A DNA stretch of 8,053 nucleotides from Pseudomonadota bacterium (GCA_022545625.1 JACZQS010000092.1:1-8053), one strand, 5' to 3'; positions 1 through 6,613 are shown, counted from the stretch's first letter. Notes: a model not told the origin generated them from the sequence alone. Made by a program: numbers and translations.

Positions 1-717
1 GACGATCACCGGGTCACTGCCATCGGTGATGACCGATTTGATATTCAAAATAGTGGCAATAACTTCGGACGCGCCCACACCGCAATTAGTGCCGCAGGCA
101 TGCACCTGGTTGCCTATTTGGCGGTTAAGGTTCACCAGGTCTAATGCACCTACGCCCATCATCGTCCGCCCATTGGTATCAAAACTCATCGTGAATATAA
201 TCGGCAAACCCGCGTCAGTGGCACCTTTCACTGCGAGTTCAACCTCTTCGCGCGAGGACATGGTTTCAATCCATAAAACATCGGCGCCCCCCTGCTTGAG
301 TGCCAGCGCCTGTTCCGAAAATGCCGAAACCGCCTCGTCGGGGAGCATCTCACCGAGTGGAGCGAGTATTTCACCGGTCGGACCAATCGAGCCGGCTATG
401 ATCACTTCACGCCCGGACTCGGCGATTTGCGCTTTTAGGATTTCGACCGCAGCGATATTCAATTCGGCAACACGATCCTGTGCCTGATGCAGTTTCAATC
501 GGAACCGGGTGCCACCAAAAGTATTACTCAGGATAATGTCGGAGCCGGCGTCGATAAAACTACGGTAGTGTTGGGCTACTTTTTCGGGCTCGTCGATATT
601 CCATAATTCCGGCGCGTCACCGCTTTGCAGGCCCATCGCAAACAGATTAGTCGCTGTCGCGCCATCGGCCAACAAGACGTGTTTTTCTTCTAAAAGTCTT
701 TCGAACAAGTTGGTCAC
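1..717 (-). CDS. bmt: Homocysteine S-methyltransferase, betaine-type (partial, C-terminus outside window)
   Basis: The minus-strand reading frame is open from GTG at 717 to the window edge and gives 239 residues; homologues are roughly 300-350 residues, so the C-terminus with the final zinc-ligand cysteines is missing. The N-terminus reads LLADGATATNLFAMGLQSGD, followed by SNTFGGTRFRL, AGSIGPTGEI and ADVLWIETMSS, the (beta/alpha)8-barrel motifs of the Pfam S-methyl_trans family. GTNCG near residue 212 carries the first zinc-binding cysteine. The enzyme should transfer a methyl group (betaine or a related donor) to homocysteine to make methionine in the cytoplasm. GTG is the only possible start: an in-frame TAA lies just upstream, and AGGAA (724-728) is well spaced as ribosome binding site. 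Divergent from a SahR-like regulator, which fits control of methionine/SAH recycling. The family assignment is solid; betaine as donor is inferred from resemblance to alphaproteobacterial Bmt proteins, and a different methyl donor is possible. Confidence 0.85.
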   Translation of the reverse strand, partial: MTNLFERLLEEKHVLLADGATATNLFAMGLQSGDAPELWNIDEPEKVAQHYRSFIDAGSDIILSNTFGGTRFRLKLHQAQDRVAELNIAAVEILKAQIAESGREVIIAGSIGPTGEILAPLGEMLPDEAVSAFSEQALALKQGGADVLWIETMSSREEVELAVKGATDAGLPIIFTMSFDTNGRTMMGVGALDLVNLNRQIGNQVHACGTNCGVGASEVIATILNIKSVITDGSDPVIV

Positions 718-813
718 GTCAAATTCCTGTTAATATATCCTGGTAGTCTATTCGATTTGCGCAGGTTAGCCCGACAGACTTTTGACCTGGACGAACATTA
801 ATAATAAAAATGT

Positions 814-825
814 ATTTAATTAAAT
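814..825. promoter_or_regulatory. AT-rich palindrome 1, candidate SahR operator
   Basis: ATTTAATTAAAT is a perfect 12-bp palindrome, extendable to 811-828 with only one mismatched pair. It lies in the bmt-sahR divergent spacer, and on the minus strand it falls within the spacer of a possible bmt promoter (TTGCAT, 17 bp, TATTAT). An operator role is inferred from position and symmetry; AT-rich palindromes can also arise by chance. Confidence 0.4.
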
Positions 826-829
826 GCAA

Positions 830-849
830 ATATAAGTATATCTTTATAT
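830..849. promoter_or_regulatory. AT-rich palindrome 2, candidate SahR operator
   Basis: ATATAAGTATATCTTTATAT matches its own reverse complement at 16 of 20 positions. Its centre is exactly 20 bp, about two helical turns, from that of the palindrome at 814-825. It overlaps the predicted sahR -10 box at 847-852, so binding here would be expected to block the regulator's own promoter. It resembles, from memory, the AT-rich palindromes described for SahR; that comparison could not be verified. Confidence 0.5.
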
Positions 850-852
850 AAT
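847..852 (+). promoter_or_regulatory. Candidate -10 box of sahR
   Basis: A perfect TATAAT lies 12 bp before the sahR ATG. At 17-bp spacing the -35 position reads ATGCAA (824-829), a poor match, so the promoter may rely on the -10 or an activator. Transcription would begin near 859, leaving a leader of only about 5 nt, consistent with the lack of a good Shine-Dalgarno before the ATG. Confidence 0.4.
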
Positions 853-864
853 ATCAGATAGCTT

Positions 865-1857
865 ATGGAAAATCTTGAATCTTTACTAGCTGGTTTACGG
901 GCAGCGGGTGAGCAGACGCGATTGCGCATACTTGCGCTCTGTGCACGCGGCGAATGGAGCGTGTCCGAGTTGACTAAAATGCTCGGACAAAGCCAGCCCA
1001 GGGTATCGCGCCATCTGAAGTTGATGGTTGAAGCGGGGTTGCTGGAACGAATGCCCGAGGGCGCCCAGGTTTATTTCCGTATCTCGGATCAGGCTTCCGG
1101 GTCAAAATTGGCCCAGGCACTGGTATCGCTGATTCCTGAATCCGATTCCGGTTTGCAACGTGATTTATCGCAACTTCAGCAAGTACGTGAGGCACGCACC
1201 AAAAGAGCGCAGGATTATTTTCAGCAGGTGGCGAAAAGTTGGGAAACGATCCGTTCGATGCATGTACCACAACAGCAGCTCGAAGATGCGCTGTTGGAGG
1301 TGGTGGGGAGTGAACCCGTCGGTGATTTACTTGATATTGGCACCGGTACCGGACGGATGCTCGAGATTTTTGCCGATCGAGTGACACGCGGCGTTGGGGT
1401 TGATCTGAGCAGTGGCATGCTGGCGGTTGCGAGAACCAATATTGATCGTACCGGACTGACCCACATGCATGCCCGTCAGGGTGATATGTATCACCTGCCG
1501 ATCGACGACGATAGTATTGATCTCGCAATTTTGCACCTGGTTTTGCATTACAGTGATGATCCAACCGAGGTAATTCGGGAGGCAAGCCGGGTGTTACGCA
1601 CCGATGGTCGGTTGATCGTGGTCGATTTTGCAGCCCATAGCGAAGAGTATTTGCGCAGTGAATTCGAACATCGTCGATTGGGGTTTTCCGACGATGAAAT
1701 TTACCAGTACCTTATTGCTGCTGGAATTTCCGAATTAGAAGATACTCGTCAACTGGTCGGCGATCCGTTAACAGTTAAAATCTGGATGGCCCGGAAAACA
1801 GACAATTTACTGGCTATACGCAGTCGTCGGAAATTCGCAACAACGGCAGGTAATTAA
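865..1857 (+). CDS. sahR: ArsR-family regulator fused to SAM-dependent methyltransferase domain (SahR-like)
   Basis: 330 residues in two domains. Residues about 10-75 form an ArsR winged helix (EQTRLRILALCARGEW, then SELTKMLGQSQPRVSRHLKL as the helix-turn-helix). The cysteine metal motif (ELCVCDL) of metal-sensing ArsR proteins is absent. Residues about 120-260 form a class I SAM methyltransferase fold with motif I LLDIGTGTG (155-163), the acidic D180 after GVGV, and DLAILHLVLHY. This two-domain layout, beside a methionine-cycle gene, is that of SahR, known in Proteobacteria to respond to S-adenosylhomocysteine and control SAH/methionine recycling; the methyltransferase fold probably serves as effector pocket. 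Divergent from bmt, with two candidate operators between. Ends 23 bp before the convergent ispB stop. The assignment to SahR rather than a related ArsR-methyltransferase fusion rests on context. Confidence 0.8.
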   Translation: MENLESLLAGLRAAGEQTRLRILALCARGEWSVSELTKMLGQSQPRVSRHLKLMVEAGLLERMPEGAQVYFRISDQASGSKLAQALVSLIPESDSGLQRDLSQLQQVREARTKRAQDYFQQVAKSWETIRSMHVPQQQLEDALLEVVGSEPVGDLLDIGTGTGRMLEIFADRVTRGVGVDLSSGMLAVARTNIDRTGLTHMHARQGDMYHLPIDDDSIDLAILHLVLHYSDDPTEVIREASRVLRTDGRLIVVDFAAHSEEYLRSEFEHRRLGFSDDEIYQYLIAAGISELEDTRQLVGDPLTVKIWMARKTDNLLAIRSRRKFATTAGN

Positions 1858-1880
1858 AAGAGATGCCCGGTAGTAACTGG

Positions 1881-2882
1881 TCAATAGCCACGTTGTGTTG
1901 CGTAGTCGGCCAGAAATAACAGGGCTTGTTTAAATTCATTTTGCGGTAGCGACTTAATGGCTGCTTTTGCCAGCGTCGACTCAGACCTGGCTTGCCCGAG
2001 TGTATAGGCCAGGGCGCCGGTTTCATCGAGGATGTTTGTTATCGCGCTTATATGCTCAAGCCCACCCTCTTCAATCGCTTTTCGAATAAGGGCTTTTTGC
2101 TCGTCGTTGCCATGCTGCATCGCATAGATCAGTGGCAAAGTGGGTTTGCCCTCGGCCAGATCATCACCGACATTTTTACCCAGTTCATCGCTGTTTGCGG
2201 TGTAGTCGAGCGCATCGTCGACCAGCTGAAATGCGGTTCCCAGGTGCCTGCCGAAGTCGGCCATGGCCTGTTCAAGTCCTGTGTCCGAATCACCTAAGAT
2301 AGCACCGATACGGGTCGCGGCCTCGAACAGGCACGCTGTCTTACCGTAGATCACCTCATGATACTTCTCTTCCGTGGTGTCGGCATCATGGATATTTAAC
2401 AGTTGTAGGACTTCGCCCTGGGCAATCGTATTGGTGGCATCAGCGAGCAAATCCATAATCCGCATTGATTCGGCCCTGACCATCATCTGAAATGCCCGCG
2501 AGTAGAGGTAGTCACCTACTAACACCGCGGCCTCGTTGCCCCAGATATTGTTCGCGGTCTTTTGGCCACGGCGCATCTCGGACTCGTCAACAACGTCATC
2601 GTGTAGCAGGGTTGCGGTATGGATGAATTCGACCACGGCTGCCAGTAATGCATCGTCGTCACCGCTGTATCCGCAGGCTTTAGCCGATAACAGAACCAGA
2701 ATTGGGCGCAGGCGTTTGCCACCACTGTAGATTATATGCTGGCTTAACTGATTGATTAGCACCACGTCCGAAGCCAGGTTTTCGGTAATCACCTGGTTGA
2801 CCCGCTGCATATCGCTTTCGGTCAGGGTATTCAGGTCTTCCAGGCTGAATGTGCGGTCAGGAGATACCAAGGCTTCTGTCAT
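1881..2882 (-). CDS. ispB: Octaprenyl diphosphate synthase
   Basis: 333 residues, close to E. coli IspB (323). It shows the trans-prenyltransferase signatures in order: GGKRLRP (54-60), first Asp-rich motif DDVVD (95-99) followed by EMRRG, GEVLQL (156-161), second Asp-rich motif DDALD (222-226), and GDDLAEGKPTLP (239-250). The enzyme condenses isopentenyl diphosphate onto farnesyl diphosphate to make the C40 side chain of ubiquinone; chain length is inferred from the family and not readable from sequence. The ATG at 2882 gives an N-terminus about ten residues longer than E. coli's and has no strong Shine-Dalgarno. Lies 110 bp downstream of sat on the same strand and convergent with sahR. In E. 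coli ispB is divergent from and adjacent to rplU; here about 3.7 kb separates them. Confidence 0.95.
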   Translation of the reverse strand: MTEALVSPDRTFSLEDLNTLTESDMQRVNQVITENLASDVVLINQLSQHIIYSGGKRLRPILVLLSAKACGYSGDDDALLAAVVEFIHTATLLHDDVVDESEMRRGQKTANNIWGNEAAVLVGDYLYSRAFQMMVRAESMRIMDLLADATNTIAQGEVLQLLNIHDADTTEEKYHEVIYGKTACLFEAATRIGAILGDSDTGLEQAMADFGRHLGTAFQLVDDALDYTANSDELGKNVGDDLAEGKPTLPLIYAMQHGNDEQKALIRKAIEEGGLEHISAITNILDETGALAYTLGQARSESTLAKAAIKSLPQNEFKQALLFLADYATQRGY

Positions 2883-2992
2883 GGGATTAATTTACAAGCA
2901 ACCGATTTTTGCGATAGAAATCCGAGACAGTGTATCTCAAAAAACCCCTTAGTTGTTCGCCATTAGTCGTTTTTTTGGCTTGCTTCCGGGCT
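2883..2992. other. sat-ispB spacer, no gene
   Basis: 110 bp between two minus-strand genes. It contains a T-run in transcription sense (after AAGGGG near 2942-2951), but no convincing G+C-rich stem precedes it, so no terminator is called. A short imperfect inverted repeat (GAGATACACTGTCTC on the minus strand) is present. An ispB promoter is not obvious. Confidence 0.4.
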
Positions 2993-4186
2993 TCATGCCG
3001 CGGACAGGGATTGATAGTAATTGATCAGTATTTCAGCGACTTCTGGTCGAGAGAATTCCTTTGGAGGAGCGATACCCTGGCTCAGCATTTCGCGTACGCG
3101 GGTACCTGAAAGTAATACAAAGTCCTCTTTATTATGGTCGGGCGCCTCGTTCATCATCACCACGCGATTCAGTTTGGTAGACCAGGCAGTGTGATCGGCA
3201 CGAAATATCTCGATTTCAAGTGCGTCGTCTGGTACTTCGGTATCGAATATGGTTTGTGCATCAAATGGGCCATAATAGTCACCAACCCCGGCGTGATCAC
3301 GGCCGATAATAAAGTTGCTAGCACCCATATTCTGGCGGAAATAGGCGTGCAGTACCGCCTCGCGGGGACCAGCATACAACATGTCAAAACCATAGCCGGT
3401 GACCATTGCGCTGTTTTCGGCAAAATAAAGTCTGACCATGGTGCGGATCGCGTCATCGCGCACATCGGCCGGAATATCCCCGGGTTTCAACTGCCCGAGT
3501 AACATGTGAATCACCAGGCCATCGCAGTTGAGCCGCTTCATTGCCATGTGGCAGAGTTCTTCATGCGCCAGGTGCATCGGGTTTCGAGTTTGAAAAGCAA
3601 CCACGCGGCTCCAGCCACGTTTTTCGATTTCGTTCCGAATTTCTACCGCGGTTCGGAAAGTATTGGCAAAATCGGTGGCGAAGTAACTGTAATTCAGAAC
3701 CTGGATGGCACCACTGATCGCGATTCGTCCCTGGGCGTTAAATGCCGCCACACCGGGATGCTCAGCGTCGTTAGTGGCATATACCTTTTCAGTCATTAAT
3801 GCCATCGCTTCATCGCTAATGGTTTCTATCGAATCAACCTGCTGTATCGCGATTACAGGGCTGCCCTCAACGTTCGGGTCGCGTAACGCTATTTTTTCGG
3901 CCCCGGCAATCGGCTCGCTCGACTCGACAAGATTTAATATCGGCACCGGGAAGAATTGCCCCGAGCTGGTTTTCATATGCTGCGCCACGCTCAGCGCATC
4001 GGCCAGGGACATATAGCCGGTGAGTGGATTGAAATATCCACCGGCGAACATCACCGCGTTTGCGGCCGTGGCTGAACTGACCAGCAGCGACGGCAGTTTT
4101 TCACCTTCTTCGATCAGTGCCTCGCGCTGCACGGTATCGTCTACATATAGTGGGTTCAGGGTATCTGAGCCAATCGGGTTAATCAT
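2993..4186 (-). CDS. sat: Sulfate adenylyltransferase (ATP sulfurylase)
   Basis: 397 residues, the usual size of the single-chain ATP sulfurylase unrelated to CysDN. Residues 199-208 read QTRNPMHLAH, the nucleotide-binding QxRNPxHxxH motif; GRDHAGVG (295-302) is the second conserved site; the C-terminal SGTRVREML and FSRPEVAEIL are also typical. No APS-kinase domain is attached. The reaction interconverts sulfate + ATP with APS + diphosphate. In bacteria with reverse dissimilatory sulfur metabolism Sat runs towards ATP and sulfate, taking APS from AprAB; aprAB and dsr genes are not in the window, so the oxidative role is inferred. The start is supported by GAGAGGA about 5 nt before the ATG. 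Divergent from zur with a 170-bp spacer; ispB follows on the same strand after 110 bp with no clear terminator, so cotranscription is possible. Confidence 0.95.
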   Translation of the reverse strand: MINPIGSDTLNPLYVDDTVQREALIEEGEKLPSLLVSSATAANAVMFAGGYFNPLTGYMSLADALSVAQHMKTSSGQFFPVPILNLVESSEPIAGAEKIALRDPNVEGSPVIAIQQVDSIETISDEAMALMTEKVYATNDAEHPGVAAFNAQGRIAISGAIQVLNYSYFATDFANTFRTAVEIRNEIEKRGWSRVVAFQTRNPMHLAHEELCHMAMKRLNCDGLVIHMLLGQLKPGDIPADVRDDAIRTMVRLYFAENSAMVTGYGFDMLYAGPREAVLHAYFRQNMGASNFIIGRDHAGVGDYYGPFDAQTIFDTEVPDDALEIEIFRADHTAWSTKLNRVVMMNEAPDHNKEDFVLLSGTRVREMLSQGIAPPKEFSRPEVAEILINYYQSLSAA

Positions 4187-4260
4187 ATTTATCCTCTCGT
4201 ATTAATCCGGCAAGCCGTGGCATTGCGCGGCTAATCAATACTGTTCGAGTGAGCCATTCG

Positions 4261-4289
4261 ACTGTAGCGATTGCGATTCATTTTTGCAA
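4261..4289 (-). promoter_or_regulatory. Candidate sigma-70 promoter of sat
   Basis: On the minus strand TTGCAA (4289-4284) and TACAGT (4266-4261) are separated by exactly 17 bp, each 4/6 to consensus. Transcription would start near 4254, giving a leader of about 67 nt that includes the 4213-4232 hairpin. Confidence 0.4.
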
Positions 4290-4319
4290 ACGTATCTACC
4301 TATATCAATATAGAGGCAA

Positions 4320-4348
4320 TTTATCAGGGGAAATAGTTATGTTATAAT
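4320..4348 (+). promoter_or_regulatory. Extended -10 promoter of zur-znuCB
   Basis: TATAAT at 4343-4348 is preceded by TGT, an exact TGn extended -10 motif. The -35 position at 17-bp spacing reads TTTATC (4320-4325), weak as is common for extended -10 promoters. The predicted start point, about 4355-4357, coincides with the zur ATG, implying a leaderless transcript. Confidence 0.6.
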
Positions 4349-4354
4349 ATAACA
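4340..4354. promoter_or_regulatory. Zur box
   Basis: TGTTATAATATAACA is a perfect 7+1+7 palindrome matching the core of the gammaproteobacterial Zur operator (TGTTATAnTATAACA) and lies 2 bp before the ATG of the zur homologue. It overlaps the TATAAT at 4343-4348, so zinc-loaded Zur bound here should repress zur-znuCB. This is a strong match to an established motif next to its own regulator gene. Confidence 0.9.
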
Positions 4355-4356
4355 AT

Positions 4357-4902
4357 ATGAACCTTGCTAATTCCAAACCCTGCGTCGCGTTTGAGCGTCA
4401 CGACCACCGTGATTGCCAGCATCAGTTGATGTCTGCAGCCAAAGCCCTGTGTGCGAAGCGAAACACCCGTTTAACCCGCCGTCGCTTACAGGTACTGGAA
4501 ATTTTATTGCAATCACATCAACCGATGGGTGCCTATGAAATACTGGCTCATATAAATAAGGCCCAAAGCACACAGCTGACGCCGCAATCGCGGAAAAAGA
4601 CAATTAATAGGGGTGCCCTGCAGGCTGTTGCTCCACCGATCGTATACCGCGCCCTGGAGTTCCTGCTCGACGAAGGGCTCGCGCATCGCATCGAAAGTAA
4701 AAATGCCTATATCTGCTGCGTTCGACCAGGCCACCAGCGTGCTGCACAGTTCCTGATCTGCAGGGGTTGCGAAAAAGTCGCTGAACTGGAAAGGCATGAT
4801 TTGGATTTGTTAACCGATGCCGCCCGTGTTGGCTTTACGGTTGATTCCTCGGTGGTTGAGATTACCGGACACTGTGCGGATTGCGGAAAAAATGCCAGCT
4901 GA
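4357..4902 (+). CDS. zur: Zinc uptake regulator Zur (Fur family), with an 18-residue insertion
   Basis: 181 residues. The N-terminal winged helix contains ALCAKRNTRLTRRRLQVLEIL and, after an insertion, PPIVYRALEFLLDEG (93-107), the Zur recognition region. The metal sites are intact: structural CxxC pairs C135/C138 and C173/C176, and regulatory ligands H110, C120 or C121, H126 and E143 by alignment with E. coli Zur. With zinc, Zur represses zinc-uptake genes; the Zur box at its start and the downstream znuCB fit. Compared with E. coli, about 18 residues (roughly 72-89) are added between AYEIL and PPIVYRAL; most of this is encoded by a 43-bp copy of a repeat also found before obg. The ATG at 4357 keeps the His/Cys-containing leader ERHDHRDCQHQ typical of related Zurs, but no Shine-Dalgarno fits; TTG 4426 or ATG 4429 are alternatives nearer E. 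coli's start. Overlaps znuC by 11 bp. Confidence 0.9.
   Translation: MNLANSKPCVAFERHDHRDCQHQLMSAAKALCAKRNTRLTRRRLQVLEILLQSHQPMGAYEILAHINKAQSTQLTPQSRKKTINRGALQAVAPPIVYRALEFLLDEGLAHRIESKNAYICCVRPGHQRAAQFLICRGCEKVAELERHDLDLLTDAARVGFTVDSSVVEITGHCADCGKNAS
4577..4619 (+). repeat. Copy of MITE right end embedded in zur
   Basis: Aligns without gaps to 7679-7721 at 37 of 43 positions, with a 22-bp identical core (4589-4610 equals 7691-7712). It is read in frame as residues 74-88 of Zur (RKKTINRG in the core). The surrounding 18-residue insertion relative to E. coli Zur is about 54 bp, so this repeat accounts for most of it. No matching left terminal repeat is seen nearby, so only an end fragment is present, either a decayed insertion or a short mobile palindrome-like unit. 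Confidence 0.8.
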
Positions 4903-5641
4903 ATTATTAATCCGTGCCAACGAAATCAGCTACTCGATTGGGCAGAAACTGATTCTCGACCGCGTAAGTTTCGAACTTTATCGAGGACAGATTACTGCCG
5001 TTATCGGCCCCAATGGTGCTGGCAAATCGACTCTAACTGGTATCGTTAATGGATTGATCGACAACTATAGTGGTGACATCGAACGTCATCCCGGTATGCG
5101 AATCGGATACCTGCCACAGAAAGTCTATGTCAATACCCTGATGCCAGTGAGTGTCGAGCGCATACTCCAATTAACCCGATCGGTGGCCGATAAAGAAGTC
5201 GATGCAGCGTTGGCGCAGGCCGAAGTCGCTTATTTAAAACATCGGCAGGTGCAGTCCCTCTCCGAGGGTGAGCTGAAAAGGGTATTACTGGCGAGAACGA
5301 CCCTGGGTAATCCGGACCTGATCGTACTCGATGAACCCACCGCCGGTGTCGACGTTACCGGTGAACTGAAAATGTATGAACTGATCAGTGAATTCCGCAA
5401 TCAGCTTCATTGCGCCATTTTAATGGCTTCGCATAATTTGCACCTGGTGATGTCGAACACCGATCAGGTATTGTGTTTGAACCAGCACCTGTGCTGCTCC
5501 GGCCTGCCCGAGTCGGTCAGCCAACACCCCGAATACCTGGCATTGTTTGGTCAGCAGGCCGCAGATTCCATCGCTGTTTATACCCATCGTCACGATCATG
5601 TACATGACGTATCGGGCCGCCATCAGGACCATCATGACTGA
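4892..5641 (+). CDS. znuC: Zinc ABC transporter ATP-binding protein ZnuC
   Basis: 249 residues from ATG 4892, like E. coli ZnuC (251). Walker A GPNGAGKST (39-47), Q-loop LPQK with Q76, signature LSEGE (123-127), Walker B LIVLDEPT (143-150) and H-loop H181 are all present. The C-terminus is histidine-rich (residues 232-248), as in many zinc-transport components. It powers high-affinity zinc import through ZnuB. The start is chosen because homology begins at MPAELLIRANEISYSI, GGAA lies 5 nt upstream, and the 11-bp overlap with zur is typical operon packing; the frame is open for at least 25 more codons upstream, but that stretch lies over zur and has no ABC homology. The signature second residue is Glu instead of the usual Gly. 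Paralogous MntB/ZurA-type transporters are alternatives, but the Zur box and upstream zur make zinc the best assignment. Confidence 0.93.
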   Translation: MPAELLIRANEISYSIGQKLILDRVSFELYRGQITAVIGPNGAGKSTLTGIVNGLIDNYSGDIERHPGMRIGYLPQKVYVNTLMPVSVERILQLTRSVADKEVDAALAQAEVAYLKHRQVQSLSEGELKRVLLARTTLGNPDLIVLDEPTAGVDVTGELKMYELISEFRNQLHCAILMASHNLHLVMSNTDQVLCLNQHLCCSGLPESVSQHPEYLALFGQQAADSIAVYTHRHDHVHDVSGRHQDHHD

Positions 5642-6443
5642 TTTACTCGATAACTTTCTGCTTCGCAGTATCATAGCCGGCACGATGATGGTCAGTATTG
5701 CTGCACCCATCGGATGTCTGATGGTTTGGCAGAGGCTCGCCTTTTTGAGCGATACGCTGGGACACGCCGCGGTGATGGGTGTTGGTTTGGGCCTGCTGTT
5801 GCAATTTCCGCCGATGCTTGGCGTACTCGCAGTCGTGTTATTAATCGTGGTTTCCCTGAGCCAGGTAGTCAATATTAATAACGCCCTGTCGGAGACGACG
5901 CTAGCGATTATTTCTCATACTGGCCTTGCTGCCGGATTGATACTCATCGGCGTGTTACCGTCAAATACGGTGAGCATCGAAGCTATCTTGTTTGGTGACC
6001 TGCTCGCGGTTACGCTGACCGATCTTGGCATGATCTTCATTACCACACTGTTACTGTTAATTTTACTGATGCGGCACTGGCGGTCGTTTGTCGCCGTGTC
6101 GGTAAGCCGGGAAATTGCCCAGGCCGAGGGCATCCAGGTTCGCAAGATACAATTACTGATGTATCTGATGATCGCGTTGCTGGTAGCGGTGATGATGAAA
6201 GTCATGGGGGTATTACTGATTGCGGCAATGCTGGTAATACCGACCAGTTCTGCCCGAGTGCTGAGTATTAGCCCTGAGCGGATGGTAATTTTCAGCGCCC
6301 TGTATGGGGGCGCTTCACTTGCCGGAGGAATATTCGGTTCTTTCCAGTTTGACTGGCAGGCCGGGCCTTCGATTGTATTGTCGGCGACCAGCTTGTTGTT
6401 GCTGACCCTGTTATTGACCAGGTGGGTGAAGCGGCCTGTATAA
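5634..6443 (+). CDS. znuB: Zinc ABC transporter permease ZnuB
   Basis: 269 residues from ATG 5634 (E. coli ZnuB 261). A strongly hydrophobic protein with about eight membrane segments. The cytoplasmic-loop region DTLGHAAVMGVGLGL (about 40-54) is the ABC-3 family hallmark, and VMGVLLIAAMLVIPTSSAR is the conserved late segment. It forms the inner-membrane zinc channel with ZnuC; the periplasmic zinc-binding partner ZnuA is not encoded here. The start is set by AGGA (5625-5628) at 5-nt spacing and an 8-bp overlap with the znuC stop, favouring translational coupling. The open frame continues 29 codons upstream into znuC but shows no family homology there. No clear terminator follows. Confidence 0.93.
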   Translation: MTDLLDNFLLRSIIAGTMMVSIAAPIGCLMVWQRLAFLSDTLGHAAVMGVGLGLLLQFPPMLGVLAVVLLIVVSLSQVVNINNALSETTLAIISHTGLAAGLILIGVLPSNTVSIEAILFGDLLAVTLTDLGMIFITTLLLLILLMRHWRSFVAVSVSREIAQAEGIQVRKIQLLMYLMIALLVAVMMKVMGVLLIAAMLVIPTSSARVLSISPERMVIFSALYGGASLAGGIFGSFQFDWQAGPSIVLSATSLLLLTLLLTRWVKRPV

Positions 6444-6613
6444 GATACCGGCTCCAATATTACTATTAAAGAGAAGCCTATCGAGACCGAATAAAACCAG
6501 CATAAATCATGTAGGATTTGAATAAACACCCAGAATCCACAAAGACATTGACCTAAACCCACTCAAAAGCTAGAATTCGCCACCTTTTTTAGTATCGACC
6601 CGGAGTCAATCAA
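6444..6613. other. znuB-rplU spacer
   Basis: 170 bp. Apart from the rplU promoter and ribosome binding site, nothing coding or strongly structured is visible. There is no T-run after a stem to end the znuCB transcript, so read-through into rplU is possible. Confidence 0.5.
6548..6576 (+). promoter_or_regulatory. Sigma-70 promoter of rplU-rpmA
   Basis: TTGACC (6548-6553), 17-bp spacer, TAGAAT (6571-6576): five of six matches at each box. Predicted start near 6583, giving a leader of about 30 nt. GGAG at 6601-6604 is the Shine-Dalgarno of rplU. Confidence 0.75.

Larger units (their letters stand above)
4187..4356. promoter_or_regulatory. Divergent sat / zur regulatory spacer
   Basis: 170 bp without a gene. 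It holds the Zur box and zur promoter at the right end and a candidate sat promoter in the middle. A hairpin at 4213-4232 (7-bp arms AGCCGTG/CGCGGCT, one G-T pair) falls in the predicted sat leader. A symmetric AT block at 4300-4313 (CTATAT-CA-ATATAG) is of unknown meaning. Confidence 0.5.

Noticed and set aside
26..487. Open plus-strand frame of 153 codons
   Set aside because: It lies antisense to the homocysteine methyltransferase, whose minus-strand frame has clear family motifs; the plus-strand translation has no recognisable domain.
2935..2992. Possible terminator between sat and ispB
   Set aside because: T-runs are present on the minus strand but no stable stem precedes them.
4305..4320. 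ATTGCCTCTATATTGA (minus strand) as a third copy of the element terminus
   Set aside because: Only a nine-base match (TGCCTCTAT) to the terminal repeat, then it diverges; too short to claim.
4817..4891. Upstream extension of the znuC frame
   Set aside because: These codons overlap the zur C-terminus with its essential CxxC; ZnuC homology and a ribosome binding site begin at 4892.
5547..5633. Upstream extension of the znuB frame
   Set aside because: Located within znuC with no ABC-3 permease homology; ATG 5634 has AGGA at good spacing and typical 8-bp overlap.
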